Assembly: GCF_964355755.1 (NCBI RefSeq) | Contig: NC_092674.1 | Span: 12,841,001-12,905,000 of the forward strand | Direction: 5' to 3' | From: Antedon mediterranea | Lineage: Eukaryota > Echinodermata > Crinoidea > Comatulida > Antedonidae | Length of the DNA: 64,000 nt | Shown here: one piece after another, positions 11,204-21,901 of the stretch | Numbering within the stretch: the stretch's first letter is position 1 | Layout: each line of letters starts with the position of its first letter | Program-made: the position numbers and the translations under genes | Notes under the pieces: model-generated | What the model was told of the DNA's origin: nothing | The model's input: only the letters and a program-made list of their open reading frames with translations | Database searches by the model: none

Positions 11204-11216
11204 TCTTCCTTACTTT
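11204..11216 (-). other. Polypurine tract of gypsy element
   Basis: The minus strand reads aaagtaaggaaga immediately before the 3' LTR, the usual position of the plus-strand primer. Confidence 0.6.
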
Positions 11217-11493
11217 GAGTTCAAAGAACAGAATATTATTAATTATAGTATAAATCATTAAATATTATTAAGTCAGTGGTTGTGCTATATTATTATGCTA
11301 ATTAGTAATAAATGCATTAAAGTATTGATACTGTATTGTTGGTCTTATTTATCGAGACGATAGCATTGTCATTAATAGTCATGAGCCACAGAAACATTAA
11401 CAAATAAACAATGTCCAAAAGTTCAAAATAACAAATTCCATCTTAAACAATAAAGGTGCACAACGTTGCACAACATATTTTGTGTGTAAAAGT

Positions 11494-11870
11494 TCACAAG
11501 TCAAGTTTGTTGACTGACTTCACTCGGCGTCCAGCGCGAGTTGTGTAGCTCTGGTTTGGTTGTGGTGATGCTACGTCGGTTGTAGTGTTGTTTTGATATT
11601 GTTCTAGGTGGGTATCAGTGTGACCTGTGTTTTGCTGTAAGTTTTGACGATTTCTCCTTAGTTGTCCGCTTGCAGTCTGGACAATGTAGGATCTTGGATG
11701 ATCTGTTTCACTTACAACATTTACTGGACTCGACCAAATTTTATCGTGGCATGTCTTAACACGTACAACGTCACCTGGTTCCAATTCTGGTAGTGATTTG
11801 GTCCCGTGTCGTTTATTATAATAGTGCTCGTAACGTTTCTTTGTTTCTCTATCTTTTTCCTTTAATTTGT
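11494..11870 (-). pseudogene. Gypsy integrase C-terminal tail
   Basis: The frame-shifted continuation of integrase: KKRYEHYYNKRHGTKSLPEL followed by EPGDVVRVK, the SH3-like GPY-type region that binds DNA, and a Gln/Asn/Thr-rich end with RAGRRVKSV. It ends in a natural stop about 290 bases before the 3' LTR. Confidence 0.85.
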
Positions 11871-13226
11871 TTATGCTAGCCATTCTGGTTGAAGCTTCTT
11901 TACTTGTATTGGTAGTGTAGTTTTCGGCTGGCGTCCCATTATCAATTGTGCAGGACTATAGCCTGTTGCTTCAATGGGCGTTGATCGATATATCATAAGT
12001 GCCAACGTTGGGTCTGTTTGTCTTAGCATAGTTTTCGCTGTTTGGACTGCAAGCTCTGCTGTACCATTTGCTTGTGCGAAGTGTGGGCTGGTTGTTACAT
12101 GGTGAAACCCAAATTCTTCTGCAAATAGTTTAAATTGACGTGAAGTGAACTGGGGTCCGTTGTCGGAGATGACCGTTTCAGGGATTCCCCATCTAGCGCA
12201 AACAGTTTTAATCGCTTCTACTACTCTCATGCTTGTTGTGTCTTTTTTAAGGTTTGTGATTTCAATATATCTTGAAAAGTAATCGGATATTATGAGGTAG
12301 TGGTTGTTTTGAAACTCACATAGGTCGGTAGCTATTCGTTGCCAGGGTCGGTCCGGTAGTGGTGTTGTTATTAATGGCTCTTTCTTCTGTGTTCTCTTGT
12401 AGAGTTGACAGTGACTACATTTTTCAACAAAGTTAGCTATGTCCTTGCTGAGGCCATTCCACCAAACACATGATTTTGCCCGCTCTCTACATTTTGTAAC
12501 ACCTTGGTGTCCGTCATGAATTCTCTGTAAGATTTCGCTTCTCATAACAGTGGGGATGTATATCTTGTCATCAAAGGTTATAATTCCATCATCAGTAGAG
12601 AAGTGACTTCCTAAACTATGCAATGGTTTTATGCTATCAGGAGTGTCGCTGAAATGCTTTGGCCATCCTTCCAGTATGACTTTCATGAGCGTTTGGCATT
12701 CACGTTTAGTTGCTTCCTTTATCCGCTTAAGTCTGGATGGAGAGACTGACCAGGTGTTTGTTATTGACTCTAGATAGAGTGCTACAGCTTGCTCTGTGTT
12801 TGATTCATTTGTGTTTATAGGGCTTCTGGACAACGTGTCTGCAATAACCATGTCCTTCCCAGGTACGTGTTTTGCTTTGGGGTTGTATCTCATTAGCCTC
12901 ATGATTAGTCGTTGACATCTTATAGGAATTTTATCAAGATCAGTACTGTTGATGAGTGGGACTAGTGGTTTGTGGTCGGTAAGTAGCTCATATTTTTCTA
13001 GTCCACAGAGATACCGATGAAATCGTTCACTAGCCCATACTGATGCTAATAGTTCCTTTTCTATTTGAGCGTATCTGCGTTCACTCTCGGTCAATGTGCG
13101 AGATGCATATGCTATCACTTTTAATTTGTTTTCCTCTTCTTGCATTAAGACTGCTCCCAGTCCGAAGCTGCTAGCATCTGCTGATACGGTGATTGGTTTA
13201 GTTGAGTCATAATACGTTACTACGCA
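11871..13226 (-). pseudogene. Gypsy RNase H and integrase
   Basis: This continues pol after the LINE. RNase H: SADASSFGLGAVL (first Asp), ELLASVWA and the TDHKPL box. Integrase: the HHCC zinc finger HDGHQG...CSHCQ near residues 240-275, then the DDE core with ATDLCEF (Asp), ISDNGPQFT (Asp) and NGTAELAVQTAK (Glu). The Leu after that Glu is unusual, since Arg is common there. All catalytic residues are otherwise present. The frame stops at EWLA and the protein resumes in another frame at 11883, so a small indel has broken it. Confidence 0.9.
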
Positions 13227-13227
13227 C

Positions 13228-13915
13228 ATTTATTTTACAACACATTAATTTTACCACACATTGACTACGGTGCTCTTCTCTGGGGCACCGGAAGTAAAAC
13301 AAACATTAATAAGATTCAAAAACTTCAAAATCGCGCTATGCGTGTTGTTCTTCAAGCTCCGCCTCGCACCAGCACTCACATTCTTCTAACATCTCTACAC
13401 ATCATGAATGTGTCACAGAGGGTGCAGTACCAGGTAGGCTGCCTAGCTTTTAAAGCCATGAACAATATTGCCCCTCGATACATCACCCAACGATTTTCCA
13501 CTGTTCCGATACACTCTATGAGGACTAGGGCTGCTTCCAGGGGAGACTTACTGGTACCCAAAGTTAAATTGGAATGTTTCCGGCGCTCTTTTATTTATTC
13601 TGCTTGTATTTTATATAATGTATTACCTTCTGTTTTGAAAGAATGTACCAATATTAACTCGTTTAAATTTAATTTTAAAAAACACATTTTATCGTAATTG
13701 TTTAATTGAATTTTTTTTTTTTTTTTTTTTTGGATAATTATTTTTTTATATAATAGTTTTAAATTTAAATGTATATAGTAGATTCGTATTAGATAAGTAT
13801 AGTTTTATATATTTTGTCATTTTTAAGAGGGCCCCTGAATATCAGCTGGCCTGCGGGTTCAGCTGGAAGGGTTACCCTCTATAAATAAAGTTGAAATAAA
13901 ATAAATAAAATAAAA
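13228..13915 (+). mobile_element. 5'-truncated LINE 3' end inserted in the gypsy element
   Basis: A plus-strand fragment of a CR1/Jockey-type LINE. It starts inside the region after RT (LILPHIDYGALLWG, then IQKLQNRAMRVVL) and stays open for about 150 codons to HILS and a TAA at 13695-13697. A T-rich 3' UTR follows, ending in an (AAATA)n-type tail at 13889-13915. It lies opposite to the host gypsy pol reading frame and splits it between RT and RNase H. No clean target duplication is visible. Confidence 0.85.
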
Positions 13916-13929
13916 TGTCGGTGCTTCTG

Positions 13930-14452
13930 TAATAAGTTTCTTGATTTGCGCAAATGCGTCTTCCTGTACTTGACCCCATGTCCATGCGTTTGAGTCTTTT
14001 AACAATTCTGTCATGGGTCTTGCTACGTCAGATAGATTAGGAATGTAGCGACCCACGTAATTAACCATACCGAGTATACGTCTCAGTTCGCTGACATTTG
14101 TTGGTGACTGAAGATTGCAGATAGCTTTTGTCTTGTTTGGGTCAACGCTTGTGCCTGCTGCGGTGAATTTCTCACCCATGTATATAAGTTCTTGTTTTCG
14201 GATTTGGCACTTGTTTTTATTTAATTTAAGGCCAGCCTCATTAACTAATTTGTAAACTTGCTGTAACCTTTTGTCATGTTCCACCATTGTGCGTCCAGAT
14301 ATTAATATGTCATCTTGCACTACAACAATGCCTTCGACGTTTTGTAGCATGTCCTGCATCTTTCTTTGAAATATTTCGCTGGCACTTGTTATGCCAAAGG
14401 GCAGTCGTCTGAAAAGGTATCGTCCCATTGGTGTTATGAACGTTGTGAGTTT
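13930..14452 (-). pseudogene. Gypsy RT C-terminal part (between nonsense codon and LINE)
   Basis: In frame with the upstream gag-pol. It carries the block RYLFRRLPFGITSA, the catalytic box VVVQDDILISG (YxDD replaced by VQDD, common in Mag-like elements), the thumb and connection region (VSELRRILGMVNYVGRY), and the start of the RNase H-proximal segment (LITEAPT). At about 13917 the frame runs into the tail of a plus-strand LINE and becomes nonsense. An ATG at 14428 could be used, but there is no reason to think it is. Confidence 0.9.
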
Positions 14453-16051
14453 TTAACTCTCTTGGCATAACGGAACCTGATAATAGCCACTAGTTGCATC
14501 TAACGCTGAGAATACTGTGGCGCCCGCCAACTTGTGTGTTATATCATCTATCGTTGGAAGAATATATCTCTCTCTTTGGACGGACTTGTTCAGTTGGCGT
14601 AAATCAACGCATAGACGAGCATCCCCAGACTTTTTTAGAGTTACTGCCATCGGGGCACACCATTCTGTAGGCTCAGTAACCTTTTCAATCACACCGGCTT
14701 CTTCCATTTTCTGTAACTCTTTTTCCACCTTTGGCAGTAGAGGCAATGGTACTCTTCGCGGTGCGTTAATGTGGTACGGGACAGCTCCTTCTTTTAGACG
14801 AATTTTTACCGGTTCAGTTTTCCACAGTCCAATAGTGGTACTATTGATCTCCTGTATGTTAGCAGTAATAAGCCCCATCTTTGACGACGTGCTGCGACTC
14901 AATAGATTACTCATAGTTCCTCTAGTCACATGGATATCAAATGTGTAACTTTCATTGTTATACATTGTTTTGACTGTAAACTTGCCTAGTGACACTAATT
15001 TTGTTGTTAGGCTCTTGAGAATAATGTGTGTTGGAGTTAACTTTGGTTTTGGCTTTAGTTGATTATATGCATGTTCGGATATTATTGTAGCATCAGCTCC
15101 TGAATCAATTTTGAATTTGATCGTAGTGTTTCCAACTTTCAAATTTACTAGCCAAGGCTCCTCATCGTTATCATTACATGTGACAGTATCTAACAAGTAC
15201 TCCTCCTCTTCCTCAACTGGTTCGTTTGTCAATGATAGTTCCCCCACTCCTTTAGTGCGGCAACATTTTGCAAAGTGTCCCTTTTTGTTGCAGCGACGGC
15301 ATTCTGCACTTTTCGCTGGACAGGTTGTACTTTGATGTACATATCCGCCCCGGCCACATTGTTGGGTGTTTCTTCCACCGGTGTGGTTATATTTATAGTT
15401 TGTATTGTCATTACTTATTCTAGGTTCGCTTACCCTAGGTCTGTATCTGCTGGTTTGTCTACCACGTCCTACGCTTGCAATAGCTGCTTCGACTTTGCTG
15501 GATGAGCTAAAATCCAGTTGGTTTGCCATTTGTTTATCAACAAGTTCAGCATTTCTTGCTAATTGTATAGCGCCCTCAAGCGTAAGCTTTGTCATGAGTT
15601 GAAGTTCCTTTGAAACCTTTTTGTCTTTTAGACCAACGACAATTCTATCTCTGATGTTTTCGCTTTTGACCACTGGGCTTTGAAAATCACATTTTTCAGC
15701 CATATCATATAGTTCACGCACGTACTCCTCGACGGTTTCTCCCTCACGTTGCTGTCGTTGGAAGAATTGTGCTCGTTCGTGAATAACGTTTATTTTGGGG
15801 ATAAAATGTTCGTTAAATTTATCTCTTACTTTAATGTAATTTTGTTTGTCCTCATCTTCGGTGAAGGTAAAAGATTTGAAAATGGTTTCAGCCTCCATCC
15901 CCATCGCATATATTAAGGTACTAACTTGTATATCGCCGTCTTCCTTGTGTAGCTTTGTAGCCGTTCGATATCGTTCAAAGCGGAGGCGCCACTCGGGCCA
16001 TGCCGCCGGTTGGGAAAAGTTAAAATTGGCTGGCGCTGCTAATTTCGCCAT
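14453..16051 (-). pseudogene. Gypsy gag, protease and N-terminal RT (ends in premature stop)
   Basis: A 532-codon frame begins with ATG 71 bases inside the 5' LTR. Residues about 1-190 are a Mag-type Gag (PAAWPEWRLRFERYR near the start). A zinc knuckle CRRCNKKGHFAKCC lies near residue 250. The aspartic protease active site DSGADATII is near 320, and the early RT blocks DLRQLNKSV and FSALDATSGYYQVPL lie at the C end. The frame ends in TAA immediately after QES. The very next in-frame codons (KLTTFITP) continue the RT, so this is a point nonsense change, most simply CAA to TAA, rather than the natural end. The product would package element RNA and process itself, but lacks the catalytic RT Asp pair. 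Confidence 0.9.
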
Positions 16052-16104
16052 GCCTTGTTTTCTGTATACTCGACGTCTTTCTATGTGTGTCGATAATCAA
16101 AATA

Positions 16105-16122
16105 ATCCCGTCGCTGTCACCA
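16105..16122 (-). other. Primer binding site of gypsy element
   Basis: The plus strand reads atcccgtcgctgtcacca directly against the LTR, so the minus strand starts TGGTGACAGCG. Ending in CCA with no spacer is the expected form of a tRNA 3' end match. The tRNA might be a leucine isoacceptor, but I cannot confirm it. Confidence 0.75.
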
Positions 16123-16277
16123 TGTCATATATGTGGAGGGGTAGGAGGCGATTTACAATAAGCAAACACAACAACGTGGTTCGTTTCTAGTCGGCCATGT
16201 TACATCCGTGTACTTTTATTCGTGTATCCTTATTAAACATAGAGGGCGGTGTATTAGTAATATACATTATCATGACA
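16123..16277 (-). repeat. 5' LTR of gypsy element
   Basis: Identical to 11049-11203. Followed on the minus strand by the primer binding site and 53 bases later by the gag start codon at 16051. Confidence 0.95.
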
Positions 16278-16740
16278 CTATTATGTACGTATAGTTATAA
16301 GTCGATGTTCGATGTATTTTTGCGCGTGCACACGATACTAAAAGGTCAAGGTTAAATTGCTACTTGTATGTAGTTATGTGGTTATTAACTCGTTGGCTTA
16401 CTGTTATGTACGTATAGTTCAAGTCGATGCTCGATTCGATGTTTTTGTGCGCGTACACGATACCACAAGGTCAAGTTCATAATAATACTATTGCTACTTG
16501 TGGTTGTTAATTCGTTGGCTTATTGTTATGTTCGTATAGTTCCAAGTCGATGTTCGATTCGATGTTTTTTTGTGCGCGTGCACGATACTACAAAGGTCAT
16601 GACTTGTATACCATTGCTACTCGTGGTGTGTGGTTGTTAACTCGTTGGCTTACTGATATGTACGTATAGTTTCAAGTCGAAGTTTGATGTTTTGCGCGCG
16701 TGCACGATACTACAAGGTCTAGGTTATACAGTGTCGGTGG
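16278..16740 (+). repeat. Inner tandem array of foldback copy 1, left arm
   Basis: About four units of 120-130 bp, each with gtacgtatagtt, caagtcgatg, a G/C-rich gcgcgtgcacgatact and then caaggtca. One further unit lies at 10930-11048, left of the gypsy insertion. The inverted array is at 18440-19080. Periodicity is clear, but units differ at many positions. Confidence 0.8.
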
Positions 16741-18439
16741 ATGATGTATAACGAAAGTTCTGTGAAATTAGACATTTTGTTGGTAGACAATAATGACAAT
16801 GCTGTAGTTTGTGTTTTTTTTTATTATATTTTGTGCAGTATTAAATTTAAAAGAAGAAGAAGCTGTAAAACCCACAAATTATATAATTTACAATGTATAA
16901 GTTCTATATATTAGGTTCTAACAATAACAAAATATCCTTTCAATATTATTGTAATGACATACCCTAGCTAGTATGTGTAGCCTATACTATATGTATTGAA
17001 GATGCATACGCGCTTTCTATTGTCTATAATCTGATGTCTGTACACACACAGTAGGGATTCCCCAGCAAGATGTCTAAGGCAAGACATCCCGACATTTCCA
17101 CCCCTTGATGTTTTATGCTTGAAACAGAAATTGACACCATTATCAATTCAATGCTTTTATGTGTTTAATTAATTTATATCAGAACTACCTTTTAATTACA
17201 CATAAACATAAAGATTTAAATAAATTTTGTATAAAAATTAAAGATATACTGTATGTGGTGTGTATATATAAATAACAAGGCACATAATAAATTCCAATTT
17301 ATTTTAATGTATTTAGGTGACTAATTGGGTCGAGCTCTGGTCTTGCTTGGTCTTCCTTTCGTTCACTTTTACCTTTGTTATAAAAAATACATAGACAAAC
17401 TAAGGTATTTATATCAATTGTGTATGTATTTTTTTGGTTTAACACAAAGTAATAATTTTCCAGTTGATAAATAAATCTGTTTACGGCGGCGTTTTTTGTA
17501 AGAAATAGTTCTTGTTTAAACCTAAATCTAAACCTAAACTTCTGTAAAATTATGGTGTTTAATAATATAAATTAACATCAATTTTAAAACTGTAGTGATT
17601 ACCGACGAAACTGTAAACACGAAACTGTGTTGGAAGTTTACAGAAGGTGAGGATGTGATTGCAAAAAAAATACATATTATTAAACTATATCGGATAGGAG
17701 TAAACAGAAATTAAGGTACAGTAGCTACTATTTGTGTGCAAATCCGCCTATTGCTCAATATATTTGTGTTGAAAAAAATATTTAAAAGATATACGGAGTA
17801 CAAATCTATCATTATCATAAATTAGTATTATTCTGCTTAATTGTTTATTCTTCATCATTTTAAGAAATGGACAATTTTTAATACTTATTATCTACATAAC
17901 TTGCAAGTTATATCTATTATTTATAAATATGGGACTAATATTATTACCAATCTCCGTGTCAAATATTGAGATAGTTAAGTTGGAGCAGGTGTGTATTAGC
18001 CTTTCAACATCGCGCTTAAAGTTAAATTTTTAATGCATTCAATAGGTAATATTATTCTCCGTATATCTTTATAATTATCCGCTAAAAATAGATATACAAA
18101 TTAAACAATAAGCATCAGATTAAACCACGAATGTAAATAGTAGTATAGTAGGAAGTTTTGTCCATTAGTATAATTGTTATAGATTTCATAGTATGTTTTA
18201 TAGAATACATGTTCGTGACAAGTTTGATACTATCGTATCGTGTATTATGTTTGGTTGGATATTGGTGTTACGGTATTATTCGATGTTACAATTTGTTTAT
18301 CGCTCTAAAATAAAGAAATATTCTTTTATTAGTTGTTCTTGCTCTAGCTCTTGTATTATTATCTTGTGGTTATAGTTTTGTAAAAAAATTGAACATTAGG
18401 AACTACTGCAATAACTGAACGACGAGTATAGCATTGATC
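16741..18439. other. Non-repetitive core of foldback copy 1
   Basis: No transposase or other protein is recognised; the longest open frames are about 60 codons. Only 18030-18440 is shared with copy 2 (44234-44640), nearly base for base. The remaining 1.3 kb (16741-18029) is absent from copies 2 and 3, so core size varies within the family. Confidence 0.65.
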
Positions 18440-19080
18440 TTGTAGTATCGTGTACACCGAGCATCGACTTGGAGCTATAATACGTACATAATACTAATAT
18501 AGTAAGCCCAACTGCACTTCAAGCAGCAATGATATATGACCTTGTAGTATCGTGCACGCGCACAAAAAACATCGAATCGACCATCGACTTGGAACTATAC
18601 GTACATAACAATAAGCCAACGAGTTAACAACCACAAGTAGCAATAGATATGACCTTGACCTTGAGGTATCGTGTACGCGCCCAAAAACATCGAATCGAGC
18701 ATCGACTTGGAACTATACGTACATAACAGTAAGCCAACGAGTTAATAACCACACACTACATACAAGTAGCAATTTAACCTTGACCTTGTTGTATCGTGTG
18801 CGCGCGCAAAAAAAATAACGAACATCGACTTATAACTATACGTACATAATAGTAAGCCAACAACCACACACTAGAAGCAACAATGATATAACATGGCCTT
18901 GACCTTGAAGTATGGTGCACGCGCGCAGCAAATAATAAATTGTCTTGAACTATTACGTTCATTAAACAAACGAGTTAACGTGCAAATATCACGCGCACGA
19001 GCAGCAAATGATAATAATCCAACGTGTTAACGACGACCCTAACAGACGTATCGTGAACAAACAACTCAATACAATCATGA
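18440..19080 (-). repeat. Inner tandem array of foldback copy 1, right arm
   Basis: Inverted units at roughly 118-123 bp spacing, marked by tatcgtg, catcgacttggaactata and cgtacata. Several carry tgaccttgacctt, the complement of the AAGGTCA word. Confidence 0.8.
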
Positions 19081-19126
19081 TATAATGTTTGTCTGAATCT
19101 AGCATTAAATTTGATCTGATTTTTTT

Positions 19127-19384
19127 TACATTTGTGGGCGAAAGAGTCTCTCTTTTTTTTTACATTTGTGGGCGTTATCACATTTGTGGGCGATGATCGT
19201 TTTCACATTTGTGGGCGCTGTTTTCACATTTTTGGTTGATGCGTTTTCACATTTGTGGTTGTTTTCATATTTGTGGGTGATGCGTTTTCACATTTGTGGT
19301 TGTTTTCACATTTGTGGGTGATGCGTTTTCACATTTGTGGTTGTTTTCACATTTGTGGGCGTTTTCACATTTGTGGGTTCAACA
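19127..19384 (-). repeat. Outer tandem array of foldback copy 1, right arm
   Basis: This is the inverted counterpart of 10521-10790, with units ending acatttgtgg in the same alternation. Small differences from the left arm (for example tttttggttg near 19230 and catatttgtggg near 19265) show the arms have begun to drift or were unequally homogenised. Confidence 0.9.
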
Positions 19385-19389
19385 GGCGT

Positions 19390-19900
19390 TCGTATATCGG
19401 GTCTCAACGGCGATAAACGCAGATAGCGCGCAACCTGTTCAAACCTAACATCAACTCAACAACTCGGCTACCATTCAGCTATATCGAGAATTTACCTGAT
19501 TTGAAATACATCTATGATTATGGCTATAATCAGTTCTCCCGATTGAGGCATAGTGTAATTTTTGATATTTAAAATTGATATACTGATTTTAAAATTTACC
19601 CGCAATATAATTCGATGATGTTTTAATATAATTGATTTGTTGATCGTTTTTTTGCACAAACAAAAATGTGATGTGCCCATATATTGACATGATGATGTCA
19701 TATAACTACCATATTTGGGCACACTAATGTTATAGTGTAGACAGCTTGGAATGTTACGCGTGGCCGTAAAAAAGCAAAACGAACATTGGAGGGAAGCAAA
19801 AACTCGAAGTCGCAAAATAGTATTAGTGAAACGCGTAATAACATTGCAGTAATATTTATTAATTCATAAAGTTTATGAAATAATTAAATTTAAAAAATTA
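19390..19900 (+). repeat. Family A copy 2, right part
   Basis: Resumes after the foldback element. The words gcagatagcgcgca and actcaacaactcggctacc match 25745-25815 and, inverted, 27835-27900. Confidence 0.7.
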
Positions 19901-20164
19901 TTACAAAGTGCGACAGACAGTTATTACAACGTGCGACAGCTCGATTACTACAAGTGCGACACAGTACAAACGGGGTTTACAGATAGTAGTTATATGCGAT
20001 GTGTCTTTTTTTAAGACAGTACTTATCAGAAATGGACCCTATTTGTGTCCTTTCTTGAGTTTCGGGATCATTAATTTGAAAATAATATTAAGTTCTGTGG
20101 TGAGATCTTACTTGGAGATTCAGGGCTTTAAATGACCGCGACTTAAAACTGTCTTTGATTTATC

Positions 20165-20620
20165 TTACTTCCCAATGTCAAGATTAACATTGATGAGGCA
20201 GCGTTGTTCCGAATTACGTGAGGGGTACCGTGCAGTCCTCGACAATACAGTCATCCTCACTACAAAGTAGGCCTAAGTTGGTTCATTTAGGTATGTTATT
20301 ACCGATACGCCCTTTAAAAATTGTAAAATTAGCACTTTGTTTTAATCACACTGAATTATATACTGTAGTACATATTATTATTAATGTTTGTAGCACTTAC
20401 ATTCTCCTGAAGATCCAATTTAGCACCAGCCTTGAGCAAAATAGTGCAAACATCTGTGTGGCCCTTTAATGCAGCCAAATATAAAGGTGACGCTCCATTC
20501 TGAAACATTACAAACATTATGTTATAGTAGTTTTTACTCTAAACAAAGTATTATAATATTTTCCTGCAATCAATACGATGTAATCAATTAAAAATAACGT
20601 TATAGATTTAAATAATGCTA
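20165..20620 (-). repeat. Duplicated ankyrin-exon unit, copy a
   Basis: Intronic sequence on both sides of the exon at 20401-20499 matches the corresponding flanks at 28.5-29.0, 36.5-37.0, 51.3-51.5 and 55.5-55.8 kb (for example attaatgtttgta before and ttacaaacattatgttatag after). Exon and introns were therefore duplicated together. Confidence 0.8.
20401..20499 (-). CDS. Ankyrin-repeat exon a (one 33-residue repeat)
   Basis: This exon encodes one complete ankyrin repeat, a helix-turn-helix protein-binding module. It starts NGASPLYLAA, has GHTDVCTILLKAGA in the second helix region and ends LDLQEN. Acceptor TTTCAG and donor GTAAGTG border it exactly, and both boundaries are phase 0, so it can be added or skipped without a frame change. 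It is the most downstream of five such exons on the minus strand. His of the canonical TPLHLAA is Tyr here. No stop codon or indel is present. Whether all five exons belong to one transcript is inferred from strand, phase and order. Confidence 0.85.
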
Positions 20621-20639
20621 CATTGTATTGACGAGAGGT

Positions 20640-20850
20640 TCTGCCAATAGAGGGCTAAAATCACGCATTATTCATTCATTCATTCATTCATTCAATCTTT
20701 TATTTCGGAAACTCTGGTCCATAGAAAGTAAATTACATATAAATGAAATAAATAAAATAAACAAAATTACTACTACTCATCTCAGGATGGCATTCCATCT
20801 GGAGAGCATCTTCGACTTAACTAAGACATTGCTTATAATCGTTGAGATTA
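20640..20850 (-). mobile_element. LINE 3' tail fragment
   Basis: The plus strand reads (cattcatt)n followed by caatcttttatttcggaaac. On the minus strand this is a 3' UTR ending in a (GAAT)n microsatellite, as many CR1/L2-like LINEs do. No coding part remains. Confidence 0.5.
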
Positions 20851-21092
20851 AAATATGCACGATATTGTTTACGTGTTTTAATATTATGTATGATTTTCAG
20901 ACATAATTTTAAAAGCTTGCATGAAAATAGTGTAGTTTTCTCATCTTCTAAATCAAATGTCAACTGTATACGTGAAGCATACTTTTATTGGATTGTTATT
21001 GTATTGTTTTAACAATACACTACATTTCAGTTCCAACTTATCCTTGCATACATAAACTTGATTCTTAATTGATATAACAATCCTTATTGCAG

Positions 21093-21279
21093 CTTAAAAG
21101 AAGCTATACTGGTAATGAGCGCAGTAACATCTGACAAACGGCGGGCTTTGATAACTGCTGTAAAATCAACAGGGGCTAAATTTGAACCAGAACACTGGGT
21201 TAACCCGATATTAATCACGAAAGATGCCCTGGATTATTTATCATCATGTTTTAAATCAGATGTAATTAGAATTCTATAG
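21093..21279 (+). CDS. Terminal coding exon of an unrecognised gene
   Basis: A reading frame of 61 complete codons starts directly after a good acceptor (tccttattgcag) and ends in TAG at 21277-21279. The first base completes a codon from the previous exon. The sequence begins LKEAILVMSAVTSDKRRA and ends DALDYLSSCFKSDVIRIL: basic, then amphipathic, with no low complexity. I do not recognise the family. A diverged paralogue lies at 53921-53971 plus 55231-55329, with the acceptor and most codon positions conserved, which supports real coding history. Upstream exons were not found in the window, and no polyadenylation signal is obvious. The tail after the stop (atcctttaacttgcatcagc) has a relative near 46970. 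Confidence 0.6.
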
Positions 21280-21880
21280 ACCTCAGCTTCATCCCTATTT
21301 CTAGATAAATGCCATTCATACTCATTGATAGTTGGCTGGTTTATTTAGCAGAAACCAGACATCCTTTAACTTGCATCAGCTTAAACTTATTATAGCTTGA
21401 CCAAAATTATGCAAAAATCCCACCTCCTACCCTTGGGAGTTTTCTGCCGCTAGTTTAGGCCTCCTCCAAGGCAATTATTGTTATTGATTATACGAATTAC
21501 GTAATTAGTTAGCTTAGCAATGATCTATGCCTCAAAAGCTCGGACGAGTTAAAATTTGAGGGGAAATGTCATAGGTCAAGGTCACAACTAACAAAAAATT
21601 ATTTTACTGCCTAGAGACCACAGTTTGTATCCAATTCTCACCAAATTTAGCCACAATGATCAATGATCCATCATATAATTGTGGTTAAATTTTGAAGAGT
21701 CAGGGTCAAAGATCAAGGTCCACAAAAAACAAAAAAAAAAGAAATAAAAAAAAATAATAAAAAAAAAACTCGACCTCAACTGTGAGAGGCTGGATACATA
21801 ACCATTACACCAAACTTTCATCCACAACTTTGCAGTGTGCAGTTAGCCTATTTACACTTAGAACTAATAAAAAAAAAGTA

Positions 21881-21901
21881 TATATATATATATATATATA
21901 T
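21881..21901. repeat. (TA)n microsatellite
   Basis: About ten TA units. The surrounding 21300-22080 holds no gene that I can support; 21540-21730 contains aggtcaaggtcac-type words and A-rich runs. Confidence 0.9.

Larger units (their letters stand above)
11049..16277 (-). mobile_element. Ty3/gypsy LTR retrotransposon (Mag-like), defective
   Basis: Two identical 155-bp LTRs (TGTCAT...ATGACA) bound a gag-pol region read on the minus strand. The 5-bp duplication ctatt (11044-11048 and 16278-16282) flanks the element, and foldback copy 2 shows the uninterrupted target cttactattatgtacg near 43735. Domain order is gag, zinc knuckle, aspartic protease, RT, RNase H and integrase, with no env. The gag style, the VVQDD RT box and the single gag-pol frame suggest the Mag lineage. 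Three lesions disable it: an in-frame TAA at 14453-14455, a LINE insertion at 13228-13915, and a frameshift near 11871-11883. Confidence 0.95.
10513..19384. mobile_element. Foldback-type transposon, copy 1 (8.9 kb, with nested insertions)
   Basis: The element starts TGTTGAACCCACAAATG and ends with its exact inverse, CATTTGTGGGTTCAACA. It is flanked by the perfect 5-bp duplication ggcgt (10508-10512 and 19385-19389). From outside inwards each arm has an outer array of short CACAAATGTG units, a roughly 100-bp single-copy spacer, and an inner array of about 120-130 bp units in inverse orientation on the two sides. The middle holds a non-repetitive core. A gypsy element at 11049-16277 occupies the left inner array; without it the copy would be about 3.6 kb. 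No transposase is recognisable, so mobilisation would need proteins supplied elsewhere. The design resembles foldback elements such as sea urchin TU elements, although those were described with longer target duplications. Confidence 0.85.

Noticed and set aside
14517-14948. Plus-strand frames opposite the gypsy gag-pol (also 15111-15335, 15846-16190)
   Set aside because: They are shadows of the minus-strand gag-pol frame, which has clear protease and RT motifs.
20165-20260. Conserved block near each ankyrin exon (gacttcccaatgtcaag...gaggcagcg) as an extra exon
   Set aside because: Copies at 28.5 and 36.5 kb differ by indels that are not multiples of three, so the block behaves like intron.
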